Shown piece after piece: positions 30,633 to 43,443 of a stretch of 64,000 nucleotides of DNA. Origin of the DNA: Dermatophagoides farinae. Its lineage: Eukaryota; Arthropoda; Arachnida; Sarcoptiformes; Pyroglyphidae. Positions within the stretch are counted from its first letter, which is position 1; the number at the start of each line of letters is the position of its first letter. A model generated the notes under the pieces. That model made no database searches, was not told the DNA's origin, and saw only the letters and a list, made by a program, of their open reading frames with translations. The stretch spans positions 1 to 64,000 of the forward strand of contig NW_027461524.1 in the NCBI RefSeq assembly GCF_024713945.1, read 5' to 3'. Both the position numbers and the translations under genes were made by a program.

Positions 30633-31680
30633 ATGAGTACCAATATTAATGAAGTTCTTAATACTTGTTTAGCAGCTCGAAATAATTTTATGTATAGTAA
30701 CGAAGCTGTTGACAAGATTGCTTCTATACTTAGCAATCTCAAAGAAGACGTTGTATCGGTATGTATTTGGCGAAACTAAATTTTATGTTAGGCTTACATT
30801 AAAGGAAATCTTAATTGCGATTTCGATGACGTAATGATAAAAATTATTTCATGCAACATTTCGGTAGACGTGACTAAACAAGATTTTTCTAGTTTTCAAA
30901 AAAATTTTCACGAATTTTATTCTACATATTTACTCGACAAGAAAAAAAAAATTTCGCAGTTGAAATTGGGTGTTGAAGAATGTTTTATTTTAAGTTTAGG
31001 AATGTTTTCTTGTTTATGCCAGAATGATCAGTCAACTTTGTTTATTCTTGAGCACGAAATAACGTCAATCGACGCATATAAAACTTTGAGCCAAGATCTA
31101 CGTGCTTTGCTGGATTATCCGCTAATGTTTTACCATAGCATACTTTCTGGCAAATACACTGATGTTCTTCACTCAAAACCTTTGTTAGACTGCTTTAACT
31201 GGTTTATTTCTGCTATAAATTATACTATTAGAATGAAGTCAGCTGCGTCAATTGAAGAATGCTATAAATGTGTCAAGTTGGATTTCATCACTCACTTTTT
31301 GGGATTTTCAAATGAAGAGAGTTGCATTAACTTTATCGAACAAAGAAACGCTTTGTTGTGGACAAACAAACAAATTGGCGATGACACGGAGAAACAAGTT
31401 ATTCCTCAAGAGCTTTTTGGACAACCAGTTTCTCGTTCCCTTTCCAGAGTTTCTTCAATCAGTAGCGAAGACAAAATCAGTTCCGCCATTATTGCGTACA
31501 AGGGTAACCATCCGAGCAAAACCGGGCACTTAGACCCAAAAACCAAAATGGTATATTTTCAAGAAGTAAGTTTTATATTATATAATTTTAATTTAGGTCC
31601 CGAGCAGCCAAAACAAGTTCACTTACTCAATGCTCACAGAAACGTGGCTTAAATTTGTTTACACATACTCTGAAACTTAA
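30633..31680 (+). CDS. Hypothetical helical protein, three exons
   Basis: A 327-residue protein I do not recognise. Three exons are joined by introns at 30759-30791 (33 nt, GTATGT...GTTAG) and 31566-31596 (31 nt, GTAAGT...TTTAG). Both keep the frame, and the last exon supplies the true C-terminus (TETWLKFVYTYSET). The N-terminal 200 residues are helical with Leu/Phe/Cys spacing like a helical-repeat or PCI-type scaffold (LSQDLRALLDYPLMFYHSIL). They are followed by a Ser/Arg linker (SRSLSRVSSISSED). No catalytic motif, signal peptide or membrane segment is visible. Confidence 0.65.
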
Positions 31681-31767
31681 AACTTAATTCTAGGAATTAA
31701 TTATGTTTTATCTTCATAATTTTTATCCAATTATTCATGCTCAATTCACTGAGTACATAGTAAAATT

Positions 31768-33338
31768 ATGACAAAAAAACTCAAGCAAAATCTCGTATTG
31801 GACAAAAGATTCAAGCCGTAAGTTTTTGTAACAAGTAAAATTTTAGCTTTGTCGAGAACACTGAATTGTCACATGAATACAATAAAGATATACGAACAGG
31901 AGAAAAAATAAAAAATGAAGGACTTTTTGACCCTCTAGAAAACGTTGAGTTCAGCGACTCTAGCGAAATTTCTCAAGAAGAACAACCTTCAAGCGCAGAT
32001 GAATCGGGCTCCGTAGAATTAGAGAGTTATCAGTCATCAATTATAGAACCAGAAACAACTAACGCAGATGAGAACCTCATGTTGACTTCAGATTCAGATT
32101 TCGAGGAAGATGAACTTGAGTCAGAAACGTCTGAAACGACTTTAATTAACCAGTGCTACTCTGAGAAGTTGAATCAAAAAATAGAGTATGGTGACTCTTC
32201 AAAACGCATTGCTATTATGAAATGTCAGTGGAACGAAATCAATGCCAAAGATTTGTATTTAATTTGCCACAGTGTTTGCGCGGATTCTAAGTTCACTAAA
32301 ACAGACGGCAACTTAGTTAGCGATAAATTGATTTCAGTCAACATTTATTTAAGTGAATTCGGTAAGGAGGAAATTGAGTACGAAAAAAAAAATGGACCCC
32401 GCATTATTGCTTCTATTGGAAAAGATGTCAAGGTTTTGCAACACGACGATCAGAACGAAGAAAGCTCACTCAAAACCGCAGATAGAGTCATTTCTTTTGC
32501 GTACGAAAGAGCAAAATCCATGTATTATTATGCAATTGTTGAATGTGTAAATGTCGAAACTGCTGAAATTATTTTTTCCGAACTCGACGGCATTTCTACT
32601 CATTTCTCTATTGATGCTCTTGATTTACGATTTGTTCCCGACAATTTAGTTTTACCAGAGTCTTTTGTCGACAGCGCCGCTTGTATTCCAGAAAACTACA
32701 AGCTCACCCCGAATTACAACAACGACCTCATGCACTCGAATGCTGAATTAGAATACGAAAAAACTAGTAAACGTCGCAGACGGGATCTGACAAAAAAATT
32801 TTCCGAAAAGGATTTGCTTTCTAATGATCTGGATTGTTACATTGGTAACGACGACGTTGAAGACTCGCACGAAAATGAAGCCTTAAAATCAAACATAAGA
32901 AAACTCTTCAACCTGCCGGACCCCAACGATAAAAATGCTTCGAAAACAGGATATTCTTCTTCTGAAGAACTCAACGAAGAAAGTTTGTTTATGATGGACA
33001 GCGATAATGATTACCAAGACATGAGCGAATCTCAATCTCACAAGGACAAAAAGGCTGTCAAGTCTGATAAACCAAAATACAAGAAAAATTCTTTCTTTGC
33101 CAATCTCAAAAACTCTCTTTATAAGGAAGACGATTCCGACGTGATCGTTGATAACAACGGTTTCTTAGAACCGATCAACGACGATAGTTCGAGTGACAGC
33201 GAAACTGTTGTACAGCGTTCAACTAAATCTAAACAAAATAAAACTAAAAAAGGCAAGAAACCGAAAAAGCACGAAACCAGCAATGGTAAAACCGCGCAAG
33301 AAATTATTTCTACTGACGATCGCTTTAAAAATTTCTAA
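31768..33338 (+). CDS. ESF1: Esf1-like nucleolar pre-rRNA processing factor
   Basis: A 513-residue protein of the Esf1/ABTAP family, needed for early 18S rRNA maturation. A 50-nt first exon encodes MTKKLKQNLVLDKRFKP, and a 29-nt intron (31818-31846) follows. The DKRFK start is typical. After an acidic region, the conserved core reads KRIAIMKCQWNEINAKDLYL, VNIYLSEFGKEEIEYEKKNG, and SMYYYAIVECVNVETAEIIF with ALDLRFVPDNLVLPESF, matching the RRM-like Esf1 core. The C-terminal region is acidic/serine-rich with a lysine-rich tail (KQNKTKKGKKPKKHETSNGK). A nucleolar location is expected. Confidence 0.85.
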
Positions 33339-33510
33339 TTTTTTACAAGCTGACAGTTGCTAACGCATATTTTTATGCTTTTTTATATTGCCTAACACTG
33401 TCAATTCTATTAAGGTTATTTTCTAAAATATATTTCTTATAAGAAATTTATTGAGTCGAGCTTTTCTATTTCTTTTTTTATAAATCAAATTTTAATAGTA
33501 ATAAGTATAC

Positions 33511-36500
33511 ATGGTGAAAAATGGTTTTTCTAGGTTAGAAACTCGAGTAATTGCCACTGAGCTTAAGTCGTTAATTATCGATTCTCGAATTTTGAACACT
33601 TATGATTGCGCAAAGAATTTTTTCTTATTCAAACTTAATCAATCGAAATTAGACCAAAAATTGAATTTAATAATTGAGCCAGGGACTCGGTTTCATTTAA
33701 CGAATTATGAGCAAGATGTTCCAAAATTTCCTAATTTCTACACTTTACGGTTGAGAAAGTTACTGAATAATGCTAGAATAGTTGATTTCCAGCAGCTCAA
33801 TATGGATAGAGTGCTTATTTTGAAACTTTATTCAGGACTTTCAGTCGTTGTTGAGCTTTATGGAAAGGGAAATTTGTTGGTGCTCGACACGGATAACAAG
33901 ATTTTGCTAACTACAAGAACTGTAGATACTCCTTCTTATCGAATTTCTCGAGGTCAAGTCTACCCTTTTGATTTTTACCAGAATCGAAATGAAAAAATCA
34001 CTGACTACAATGAATTTTGCAAATCAGTATTAGGAAAATGCAAGAACTTTTTAGAATGTGCTCAAAAACTTACTCAAATATTTTCGAAACAATCTCTAAA
34101 ACGTATTATTACTAAAAACAATTTTGCTGACATTACTCCTGAAGAATGCGCACGTTTCATGAAAATTGTAGACGAAATAGTTGAAAATAACTCTACAGCT
34201 TGTGGACTGCTCGAATATGATTTTCTTCCTGACGTCGAAGAATCAAAAAAAGCTGAGATCCGATCTTTCCTTCAAACTAAGAATAATTACGAGGATTTAA
34301 CCGCGATAAAGGACATTGTCTTGGTCACTTTTTCGTGTATTGAATTCGAGATTGAAAAGTTCGAAAATGTCATTAAGTTTGACAGCTTTAACAAAGCCGT
34401 AGACATCTATTACACACTGAACCAAGCTCAATCACATCAAAAACACTTGGTCACTCCGGCGTCTTCCGTATCATCTAAGTTAACAAAGATGCAGAGCAAT
34501 CAGCAGGAACGATTAGACTCCTTAGAAGAACAAGTCAAGTTGTACGAGCTCCAGTCGAGCCGAGCAGTCTATCATTCAAAGTTGATCGAGCAGATAATTG
34601 GACTTGTAAACGATTTGATTGCAACCAAGATGTCGTGGGACAAAATTCAAGAAGAAATAAAATTTGAATCGAAGAGCAACCACCCTCTAGCTAAATTCAT
34701 TGACAACATAGATTTCAAAAAAAACATTGTTGATGTGATACTGCTTCCTACCGACTACGATTTAGAGATGCTCGAAAATAACGAGTCTTCATCTGATACA
34801 GTTATCGTTCCTATTTGCTACAAAAAGACATTTTACCAAAACATCTCGGAGCTTCACGAAAAGCGCAAGAAAGCAAAAGAAAAATTTACCAAAACGAAAG
34901 AAGCCTGTAAGATGGTGAACAAAAAACTCGAAAATGCGCTCAAAAAAGCCCAAGAAAAGGAAAATCTGAGTCTACAAGAAAAAACATACAAGGTAAAAAG
35001 GAAAGCTTTTTGGTTTGAAAAATTTAACTGGTTTATTTCAAGTGACGGCTACCTCGTGTTGTGTGGCCGCAACGCTTCTCAAAACGACCTACTTTACCAA
35101 AAGTATTTGTCAAAAAACGACATTTTTATTCATGCCGAGATACACGGAGCTGCAGCGTGTATCGTGAAATGTAGCACAAGCGAAGTTCCTCCTGAGCGTA
35201 CTTTATCGGAAGCGGGCCAGTTTGCGGTTTGTTTTAGTAACTCATGGAAGGAAAAAGTTGTTGTCAACGCATATTGGGTTCACGCCCATCAGATTTCCAA
35301 GACTCCTCAAACCCAGGAATACGTTTCAGCTGGTGGGTTTATCATAAGAGGAATCCGCAACCCGATACAGGTTACCGGTTTAGAATTAGGAACATACTTA
35401 GTTGGAGTTAAAAAAAATGGTAACGACAACATGAAAGACCATACATTAAATTTTGATTCTGACAAGAACGACGAGACGCTTGTTGAAAACGACGGAGAAT
35501 CAAGTTCCGAAGAGAGTGTGGCATCCGACGCAACTGAAGAATACGATCTCAAAGGCAATAGCAATGAAGATCTGCAAAAATTGCCATCAAACTTCACAAA
35601 CCAAGTTCCTCACGATAATATCAAGGAGTCGGAACCACAGCAATCGAAGTCGTTAAATAGAAAACCTAGTGTAAAGTTTGGCGACAGCCAGGTCATTCCT
35701 CCAGAAGTCATCGAAGGCAAGGTGAAGTTCGACAACGCAGTCGAACTAATCACAGTGAAGTCAAAAGACCTTTTGGTGCAGAAGAGTCCGGTCAAGAACG
35801 TTTCGTCTAAACTTATCACGAACATAGACTTTTTGACGTACTCGTTATCTAACGGCTCTGACGTTGAGCATTCCATCAAGCCGCACTCGGTGGACGAGCT
35901 TCCTCCGCCAGGAAATTACAGCTCTCCGATCTCTCCACGGCTGCTGTTGCAAAAAACGCCTGACGAAATCACTGAGCTTTCCAACTCCAGCTTTGACGAA
36001 GAAGAAGAACCGATAGACTTGTCGAACAACAAAAACACGGATTCAGACGTTGGATTCATGTCTACATTGAGTTCTGCCTGTCCTTTGCCTCTAAGGCACA
36101 GGTCCAGTATTTCTAGTTCAACAACACTCATTGATCGTAGTGGCAGGTCTAGTGTAGACGGCGGCCCGTTGCCTTCAGGGTATGTCAGTGTCGACGAACT
36201 TCCGAGCACACGAGAATTGCTAATGCTCGAGCACGCCGTGTTCAAGGACCCTTTGCGCTGTGAGCCTGTAGTTATCTCCAAACGCAAGTCCCGCAAGTAT
36301 AAAAAAATGAAGGCTAAATACGCTGAACAGTCAGACGATGAAAGGGAAGACGCGTCCAAACTTTTGGGAATAAAGAAGCTCAACTTCATTTCCAAGGTCA
36401 AGAACAAGATCGAAAAATCGTTCTTCCCTGACCCAAACAAAGCCAATGCCGTCAAAAAGCCCCCGCAAAAGACAAAACCAGAACGAAACTTGCTAGCTGA

Positions 36501-36930
36501 CGCTTCCAGCGAAACTGCCCTCCAGGCGCGCATAAACGACGAAATGAAACTACTTGATAACATTATTTTAGACCCTGCTCATTACAACGGTGAGCTCAGC
36601 CATGTGTTGATCATGGTTGCGCCATTCACTACGCTTAAAAATAAACAAAACGTACTGAAGATCGGGCCGGGGGACTGGAAAAAAAGTCATGCAGCCAACA
36701 CTATCTTACAGTATTACGTGAAGAAATATACCCAACCGGGCCAGCCGCAACACCCATTAGTCAGCAGCATCAAAAATATTTCTATGGACAGCTTGTTGCT
36801 CATCCTTCCAAGCAAAATTAAAATTATCTCTAACGAAATACAAACTAAACAATCTAAATTTAAAAATATATTAAAAAAAGCAAGTTCTAATTTGAAAAAA
36901 AATGTTGTTAAAAATAAAAATAAAGCGTAG
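33511..36930 (+). CDS. RQC2: NEMF/Rqc2 ribosome quality control factor
   Basis: An 1139-residue NFACT protein that binds stalled 60S-peptidyl-tRNA with Listerin and directs CAT-tailing. The NFACT-N domain (MVKNGFSRLETRVIATELKS, PGTRFHLTNYEQDVPKFPNF, VVELYGKGNLLVLD) is followed by coiled coils (about residues 325-370 and 450-490). The NFACT-R domain (FWFEKFNWFISSDGYLVLCG, KNDIFIHAEIHGAAACIVKC) comes next, then YWVHAHQISKTPQ. A long acidic, serine-rich linker is lineage-specific in length. The NFACT-C end contains VLIMVAPFTTLKNKQNVLKI then GPGDWKK. The gene is intact. Its stop lies 18 bp from that of the Gcn1-like gene. Confidence 0.93.
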   Translation: MVKNGFSRLETRVIATELKSLIIDSRILNTYDCAKNFFLFKLNQSKLDQKLNLIIEPGTRFHLTNYEQDVPKFPNFYTLRLRKLLNNARIVDFQQLNMDRVLILKLYSGLSVVVELYGKGNLLVLDTDNKILLTTRTVDTPSYRISRGQVYPFDFYQNRNEKITDYNEFCKSVLGKCKNFLECAQKLTQIFSKQSLKRIITKNNFADITPEECARFMKIVDEIVENNSTACGLLEYDFLPDVEESKKAEIRSFLQTKNNYEDLTAIKDIVLVTFSCIEFEIEKFENVIKFDSFNKAVDIYYTLNQAQSHQKHLVTPASSVSSKLTKMQSNQQERLDSLEEQVKLYELQSSRAVYHSKLIEQIIGLVNDLIATKMSWDKIQEEIKFESKSNHPLAKFIDNIDFKKNIVDVILLPTDYDLEMLENNESSSDTVIVPICYKKTFYQNISELHEKRKKAKEKFTKTKEACKMVNKKLENALKKAQEKENLSLQEKTYKVKRKAFWFEKFNWFISSDGYLVLCGRNASQNDLLYQKYLSKNDIFIHAEIHGAAACIVKCSTSEVPPERTLSEAGQFAVCFSNSWKEKVVVNAYWVHAHQISKTPQTQEYVSAGGFIIRGIRNPIQVTGLELGTYLVGVKKNGNDNMKDHTLNFDSDKNDETLVENDGESSSEESVASDATEEYDLKGNSNEDLQKLPSNFTNQVPHDNIKESEPQQSKSLNRKPSVKFGDSQVIPPEVIEGKVKFDNAVELITVKSKDLLVQKSPVKNVSSKLITNIDFLTYSLSNGSDVEHSIKPHSVDELPPPGNYSSPISPRLLLQKTPDEITELSNSSFDEEEEPIDLSNNKNTDSDVGFMSTLSSACPLPLRHRSSISSSTTLIDRSGRSSVDGGPLPSGYVSVDELPSTRELLMLEHAVFKDPLRCEPVVISKRKSRKYKKMKAKYAEQSDDEREDASKLLGIKKLNFISKVKNKIEKSFFPDPNKANAVKKPPQKTKPERNLLADASSETALQARINDEMKLLDNIILDPAHYNGELSHVLIMVAPFTTLKNKQNVLKIGPGDWKKSHAANTILQYYVKKYTQPGQPQHPLVSSIKNISMDSLLLILPSKIKIISNEIQTKQSKFKNILKKASSNLKKNVVKNKNKA

Positions 36931-36948
36931 GTGTATAAGTAAACGAAT

Positions 36949-39900
36949 TTAGTTATCGATTTCGTATTTTAACCTCTCTAATATTTCTGTATAATTATTT
37001 TGTTTGATTGTGTTGATTCGCGCTCGGAGTAGTGCAAGTCTCGATTTCAAAAAAGGCTTGATACATAACAGTATTTGAATGGATCGCTCTAGAACGAGTT
37101 CGGCGTCTGTAGGATATTCAACTTTCGAGGGATCGCCTTCAGCAATTTTCTTGATCAACCCTAATATAGTTGAAATGATCTGTGCGTAAATCAATGTAAA
37201 ACCAGCAGGGTTTCTCGCTAAAAGCACGTAGACTACGCCTAGAAGGAGTCCCACGTGACTGCTCGACAGATTCACTACTAGAATTTTGAACAGAGAAGTG
37301 CCGAGGGTCATTAAATTAGCTTCTAAGATTTCGTAGTCAACATTTTGAAGGAAAAATATCAATAAGTCACATATTTTTTCCGTGTCGCGTATTGTTTTAT
37401 GCTCTAGCAAGCCAATAAACAGCTTGATGTACGGAATTATAGATTCTTCGTATTTCATAGCAGGGATAATGCACGCGTCAGAATCGCAAATGATGGCAGA
37501 AAAAAAATTCTGCAGTATGTTGTTGCCAATTTTGGCTTTGTACTCAGAGCCGAGAGAACTAAAGAAGTATGAGGCAAACCTTCCCATCTCTTTGACAACG
37601 TCTGGATAGGGGTCGAATAAACTCCAAGTGAACAGTAGATACACAAATTTATCGTCGCATAACTCATTTTTAACAACGTCGAAATCATTATATTTGACGA
37701 TAGAGCTAATAAACGATGCAAGGATCTTCCGAAATTGATTTTGCGACGATTTTATTTTGTCTGCGTAAATTTCTTGAAAGTACGCTGTAGTGATCAGATC
37801 TGTCTTACAAGCTTTAGGCCAATTATAAGACTGCAGCTTGTAAGTTTCTAGGTTGTAAAAGATGGGAGCGCGGCTCGCGAGCATTAGTGTGTTTAGTAAA
37901 CAGGAGACTCGATAAAACGTTGATTCGCTCTTAAACAGCTCTTGTTCATAATAGCTTAATGACATGTAGTCAAGCGTGTCGCGAAGTTCGTCGTAACACT
38001 GATCGTAATCAGCTTGGTTGAGCTGATTAAGACAAGTTTCAAAACAAGAAAATAATTCTGAAGCTATTCTCATAAACTGTTCGAAGCTGATGTATCTTAT
38101 AAGATGAATTATTAGTAAGCATCGTTGCGGTACCAAGTGGTTTTGAAAAAAGCCGAAAATAATAGAGAAACACTGTTTCGAGTCGACTTCTACAAACGCT
38201 TTAATAATGCTATAATATCTAGATTCACTGAGCGGTACGTCCTTTTCTTCTAAAAGCTTTATAAAATAAGGTTTTAGCATAAAAGCAACCAAGTGGTTCG
38301 GGTCTGATTCTTGTTTTGAGCTTTTTTTCTTGCGGAAGATGTTGAGGATGTGGTCCTCCAAACTTTTGATTCGATCACACAAGACCAAAATGATCTCAGT
38401 AACGATAATACAAACATTCTCAGACAACTCGTACTTTTCTAATAGGTTGCACATAGAATCTGTTATCAAAGCAAAGAAGTTTTTTAGTTCGGCCGCATGA
38501 GATTTTTCTGCGATAACTTTGACAAACTTAAGAATTTCGATGAGATTTATTTCTCGTGTTAAAGTTGGAGTAGCTGAATCTTCAACGGTGTCATTAATCG
38601 TATTTATAAATAAAGGAAGTAATTTGGTCAGAACGAATTTTGAATTGCTCTGCGTGAGTAAAAAGATAGCGTTAGTGACGATTGAAGTAATGTGTGTTCG
38701 GTCAGAAAATATCAAGTTGATGAGCATGTCAATGATATTAGAAGCGATGCAATTCAATATTGACAATGAGTTGCGAACGAGCGATTTCCAGCTTGTTATT
38801 GCCGTGTTTCTAACGTAGGAAAACTCATCACCTCTCGATAGATATAGATAAGCCAATAAAATTTTTTCATCTTCAGTTAAGTCGAGTTCTCGTGCTTCTT
38901 TTGAAACAGGACATTGAAGCTTCGTTACCAAACCTTCGTGTAGCTGCAAGAATCGTAACGTTGATTTGATCGCGAGCTCTCGAATAACCGGTTCAGAATT
39001 TTGCATCATATGAATCAAAAGCTTGCTAATTTCAGAAAAGTTCTGTTCCTGATTAAACTTGAACAAATTAACTAAAACCTTGAACAAGTTGTTGTTGATA
39101 TTTTCGTATTGCACAGTTAAGCTCTTCAATGCGAAATTAATGAGAGATAAACGGTTGTTTTGAACATGATGGTTTACTATGTATGTGGAGTAAAGTAGTA
39201 TGATTGAAAAAACATTTAGAGTTCTTTGAGATTGATGAGTATTTGCAACATTATGCAACGCTGTGATTACTTTCATAAATGACTCGTCGGTACAGTTTGA
39301 AAGCAGATGGCAAATTATCATGGACAAAGAAAGATTTTCCAAGAAGAAATCGCTTTGATAAAGCTTAGAGAGCAAAACTGGAAAAGCATCTTCTGCTTTT
39401 TTAGTTTTAATGAGTAAAAATGCTATGCAGTTTGCAGCAATACTGCGCTGAACATAAATGTTAGAATATAAACATTTTGAACATTTAGACAAGTACTCTG
39501 TCCAATCGAATAGCTTTCGTTGGTCTTCTGAGATAAATCCATTTACAACAGTAAACAGCTTTAAAAATTGTTCTTTGTGAATTGAGTTAGGATTTGTAAG
39601 CTCTCTCGTTAATATGTCATTTAAAATATGTGTGATAAACAAATCGAAATCTTTTGTGAGTGTAAAAGAATTGAATTCGTTCAAAAAATTAACAAGATTT
39701 GCTTCATTGTGGTTCAATATTACAGTATGTGTTGATTTTAATAAACCAGGCAACTGTTCGCTTTGTAGGAATATTAGCGATTTGTTTAACAGCTCTTTTG
39801 CAATTGACCCAAGTGTTGAGAAATCGACTTTTATTATGTTAGCAAGAATAGATATGTTTTCTATTAAAATTATTTCGGTATAACTAGGCCTAATTTCTGC

Positions 39901-42900
39901 GATAAGTTGTAGAGTAATTAGAATTGAGGCTTGATCTTTCCATTTATAAATTTTGCTATAAGATTCTTTCAAATTCACTAGAAGTTTGTCTATTTCTTCT
40001 GCAGACAGTCGTTTAATGACGTTTTTAGACAAAGCCCAAGAATATTTTTGAATAAGCGGTATATGACTAAATAAAAACTTGTTTTGTAGTTCCTGCACTG
40101 CTAGCAAGACTTCATCGAATTTTTTGTTATTAGAGAAAAAATCTGGAAAGAAATGAATCAAGTAATTTAACTGAATTAGTGGTAGAACCATTTTCTTGTC
40201 AGACAGACTGAAGTTTTTTAAACTATCAATCTGCTCTTGAATTCGTTCGTAGATAAAAGCCGACGCACATCTGCGGCATATTGTGAAAACTTTTATAATA
40301 ACAAGACCCACTACTGTGCTTTCTGTTTCTTCAGTAATATCCATAGGAATATCCTGATTTATCAAAAGATCAAAATCATAAGATGCATCTGCGGAGTGAA
40401 CAGCGTAGTGATAGTCAAGCGGGTCTAATAATTTTATTTTGTCTTCGGATTCTAAATATTTAGACCTTATTATATCAAAAACTGAATCTAAAACAAAAGG
40501 AAAAGTTTTCAAACCGTGTTTAACTAACGTTAAATATGTAATTAAAAGCTCTAGATAAGCGCTTATGGAAGAAGAAGATAGCTCAGAAATATGTGTAGTA
40601 AACAGTTGTTTGATAAAAGTAAGAAAGTTTGTAGACAGCTTCACTTGAAAACGAAGCTGGGACGGTGACAAAAATAGTGCTTGCAAAAAATTCTTGATCT
40701 TATCGCTAAAAGTAAATGAAACATAAAATTCGTCGTAAAATAGATACTGTATAAAATTGAGTAGTGAAACGGTGTTTGTGATCGAACCCAAACTTTTCCG
40801 AACTCGTTATGTCCGTCAACAATTGAAGCATGTGTAATTCTTTTTGACTTGAAGGATTAAGTTTTTCAATGTTTATTTTTTTTACAATTTTATCTAACTC
40901 TTCTTCTTGAAGACTTAGTGTCAGTATCGTTTGCGGTACAACAGAGAATTTACGTTCGTGTTTGAGCTTATTGTAAATTTCAATTAATGTTTCGATATTG
41001 AAGCTTTCGAAATTCTTTAGCAAAAACGAAATTAGACAACCAAAGATGTAGTCGGAAGAATCAATTAGTGTGGTGATTGAGTTGTATGACTCAGTAAAAT
41101 ATTTCTCATGAATAGCACTAATAACCGCTTCTGAAAATGTATGTTTGAAATGATTAAACTTATTTGTTTTAAACTCATGCAAATATACTATCAAGTATAG
41201 GGTAGAATATTTTGAAAATAATTCTAGAGAAACTTCGAAATTTCTTTGCTCATATCTGAAAAAATAATCTAAATTATTTAAGAATAATAACACAAGTTCA
41301 TCGTTCTGTATTTTAAAAAGTGAATTAACTGTGTCAAGGTCTAATTGGAATCGACAAATAGTGTCTGTGCTCGTAGTTTCAAAAATTTTGTGAGTGAGTT
41401 GGCATAGATTATTTAGAAGTTTAGGTTCAGTTTGAGACAAATACACTAAAAAGTTGAAATACTTGTTTAAATTCAGATACTGTATTCCTAGTATATAGTT
41501 TGAATAAAATTTCGTAAAATGTTCGATTTCTTTTGTTTTTAATTCATTACATTTTGTCAATTCATATATAATGTATTCTATGAGAAACGACTGGAGTTTG
41601 TTCAATTGATAATCTAAATTGAGATACCCTTGTAATATTTGAATAAAAATAGATAAAGATGTATCTTTATCCCGACAAAACATTGCTATGAAGCATTGCG
41701 TAAATAAGTATTTTAACTTGTAATCTTTGTTTATATGAGTAACGCCTAGAATGTTTTGTATGAGTAGAGGAATATAATTGAATAAAACCGAATTCGATTT
41801 ATGTTCAACAAAAAAATCAAGCAAAGCCTCAAGTAAAGTTAACTTGAGTTGTTCAGATATTATGACAATAAACACGCTAGTGAGTTTGATGAAATTTGAA
41901 TAATAATATATAATTCTATTTTCATTCGATTGCTGGAATATGAACAATAGTTTCAGGTTAGTCAACTGTTTGCTTTCTGATATTGTGACTTGCTTATTTG
42001 ACTTTGGGCCGTTTTTATTAGCGGCAATCGAAGCAGCATTAGAATTTTGTTTATTATGATCTTTTATATCAGATAATTTTTCAGCTTTAATGACGCTATG
42101 ATTAGTGGTTGAATTCGTGACTTTCTTAACAAAGTTAATTAAAACATCATTTAATTTAACATCAAACTCTTGAGCAGAAGTTTTAGACAGGTAGTGACTT
42201 TTTTGTTGAGTTAAAATCGCAAACAACCTTGATAAGCTGCCAGAAGTGTGCTTTTTATTCAGAGCGTCACTCATTCCTGTCAATAAAGTGTCCACATCAA
42301 ATTCTAAAAATATATCATAAATAGACTTGAATATGAAAATTTTGTGCAGTTTCTCAAGTTTTCGAATTAATTTGATGGCATTTGATGTTTTTTTGATGTG
42401 CGAAACATTAATAACTAGTAGGAAATATTTTATAATTGAAGAAGAGTTTAAATCTGTTGACTCAGCGTTGAGCCCTGAAGCTAGAAAAATAAGTTTAGAA
42501 AAATAAACTTTATTCTGTTCAGAAAAATCAGGTAAATTTTCGTCGAAAGCTGAGTTGAATTCAACATTTATTAAACCGTGAAATTGTTCACTATTGATTT
42601 TCCGATCAAGGAAAAAAATATGTGTAAACAAATCCGAAAACTCTTTGGCTGTCTTTAAATATTCCAAAGCTAAACTAAAACTGTTATTGAGCGCTTTATA
42701 AAAGTTTTGATCTAATAAGATATGCTTTGAAATGAGAACGAATGAGTTCGTTGTGAGAAAGTTGGAAAGTAGTATGACTAATTTAACGTTGTATATGCTT
42801 ACATCTTTATAATTCAGAAAATCAAAAAGAAATTGAGTCACTTTAGCCAAACATAATTCTTTTATTTGTTTTAGGTATTCTGAATTAATATTAATGATCC

Positions 42901-43294
42901 GCAGTAACAAAGCAATAAGTAGAGCTTTTTGCGTTATTTTAGCGGTCAGGAAAGTATCATTGAATAACGAAATTAGATCGGTTATTTTTATATTCTTTGT
43001 TAATAAACTCTCAAAAAGTTCCATTGGCGTAATTAAAAGCGCTGATAACGTCAATTCATCCCTTAACAGATGGGTAATGTTGAGATTTTGACTTGTATGA
43101 AAAGTGTTTAAAGCCACACCGTAATTTTTAATCAACGCAAAAAAATCGCTTCCCCCAGCTATCTGGGAAAAGTAATTTTTTACTGATTTTGAATCATAAG
43201 CAGAAAATTCCTCGTAGTTCTTCGTGTTAAATGATTCTCTGATAGTATTGATGTGCTTTGATAAGCACCGCTTAGAAATATTCGAGTCAAGCAT
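36949..43294 (-). CDS. Giant HEAT-repeat protein, Gcn1-like, with one frame break
   Basis: Two long minus-strand frames (43294-40706 and 40791-36949) together encode about 2110 residues of helical HEAT-type repeats. They overlap by 86 bp with no plausible start codon for the downstream part, so this is one gene needing a +1 shift near the plus-strand T4 run 40794-40797. I found no frame-compatible intron. The segment YVRNTAITSWKSLVRNSLSI and following, then FVLTKLLPLFINTI, resembles the Gcn1/eEF3-like HEAT core that binds colliding ribosomes and activates Gcn2. Yeast Gcn1 is about 2670 residues. Other giant HEAT proteins (Utp10, condensin, importin-like) remain possible. It is divergent from Hub1, with 149 bp between starts. 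Confidence 0.5.
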
Positions 43295-43443
43295 ATTACT
43301 GTCGTGGAGAAGTATCTTTCTAGCACATAAACAAACTACGTGTTGCTTTTTTTTCTGAAAAGGGTATATTTAAAAAATAAAGAAAAAAATTATTGAAAAA
43401 TATAAATAACCACAATTGTACTAGTTTCGCATAAATAAGCCCA

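Noticed and set aside
35916-36563. 215-codon minus-strand frame inside the Rqc2 gene
   Set aside because: Serine/leucine-rich mirror of the acidic, charged Rqc2 linker; a shadow frame with no independent support.
40706-40791. Two separate genes instead of one frame-broken Gcn1-like gene
   Set aside because: The downstream frame lacks an early AUG, overlaps the upstream one, and the HEAT-type composition is continuous across the junction.
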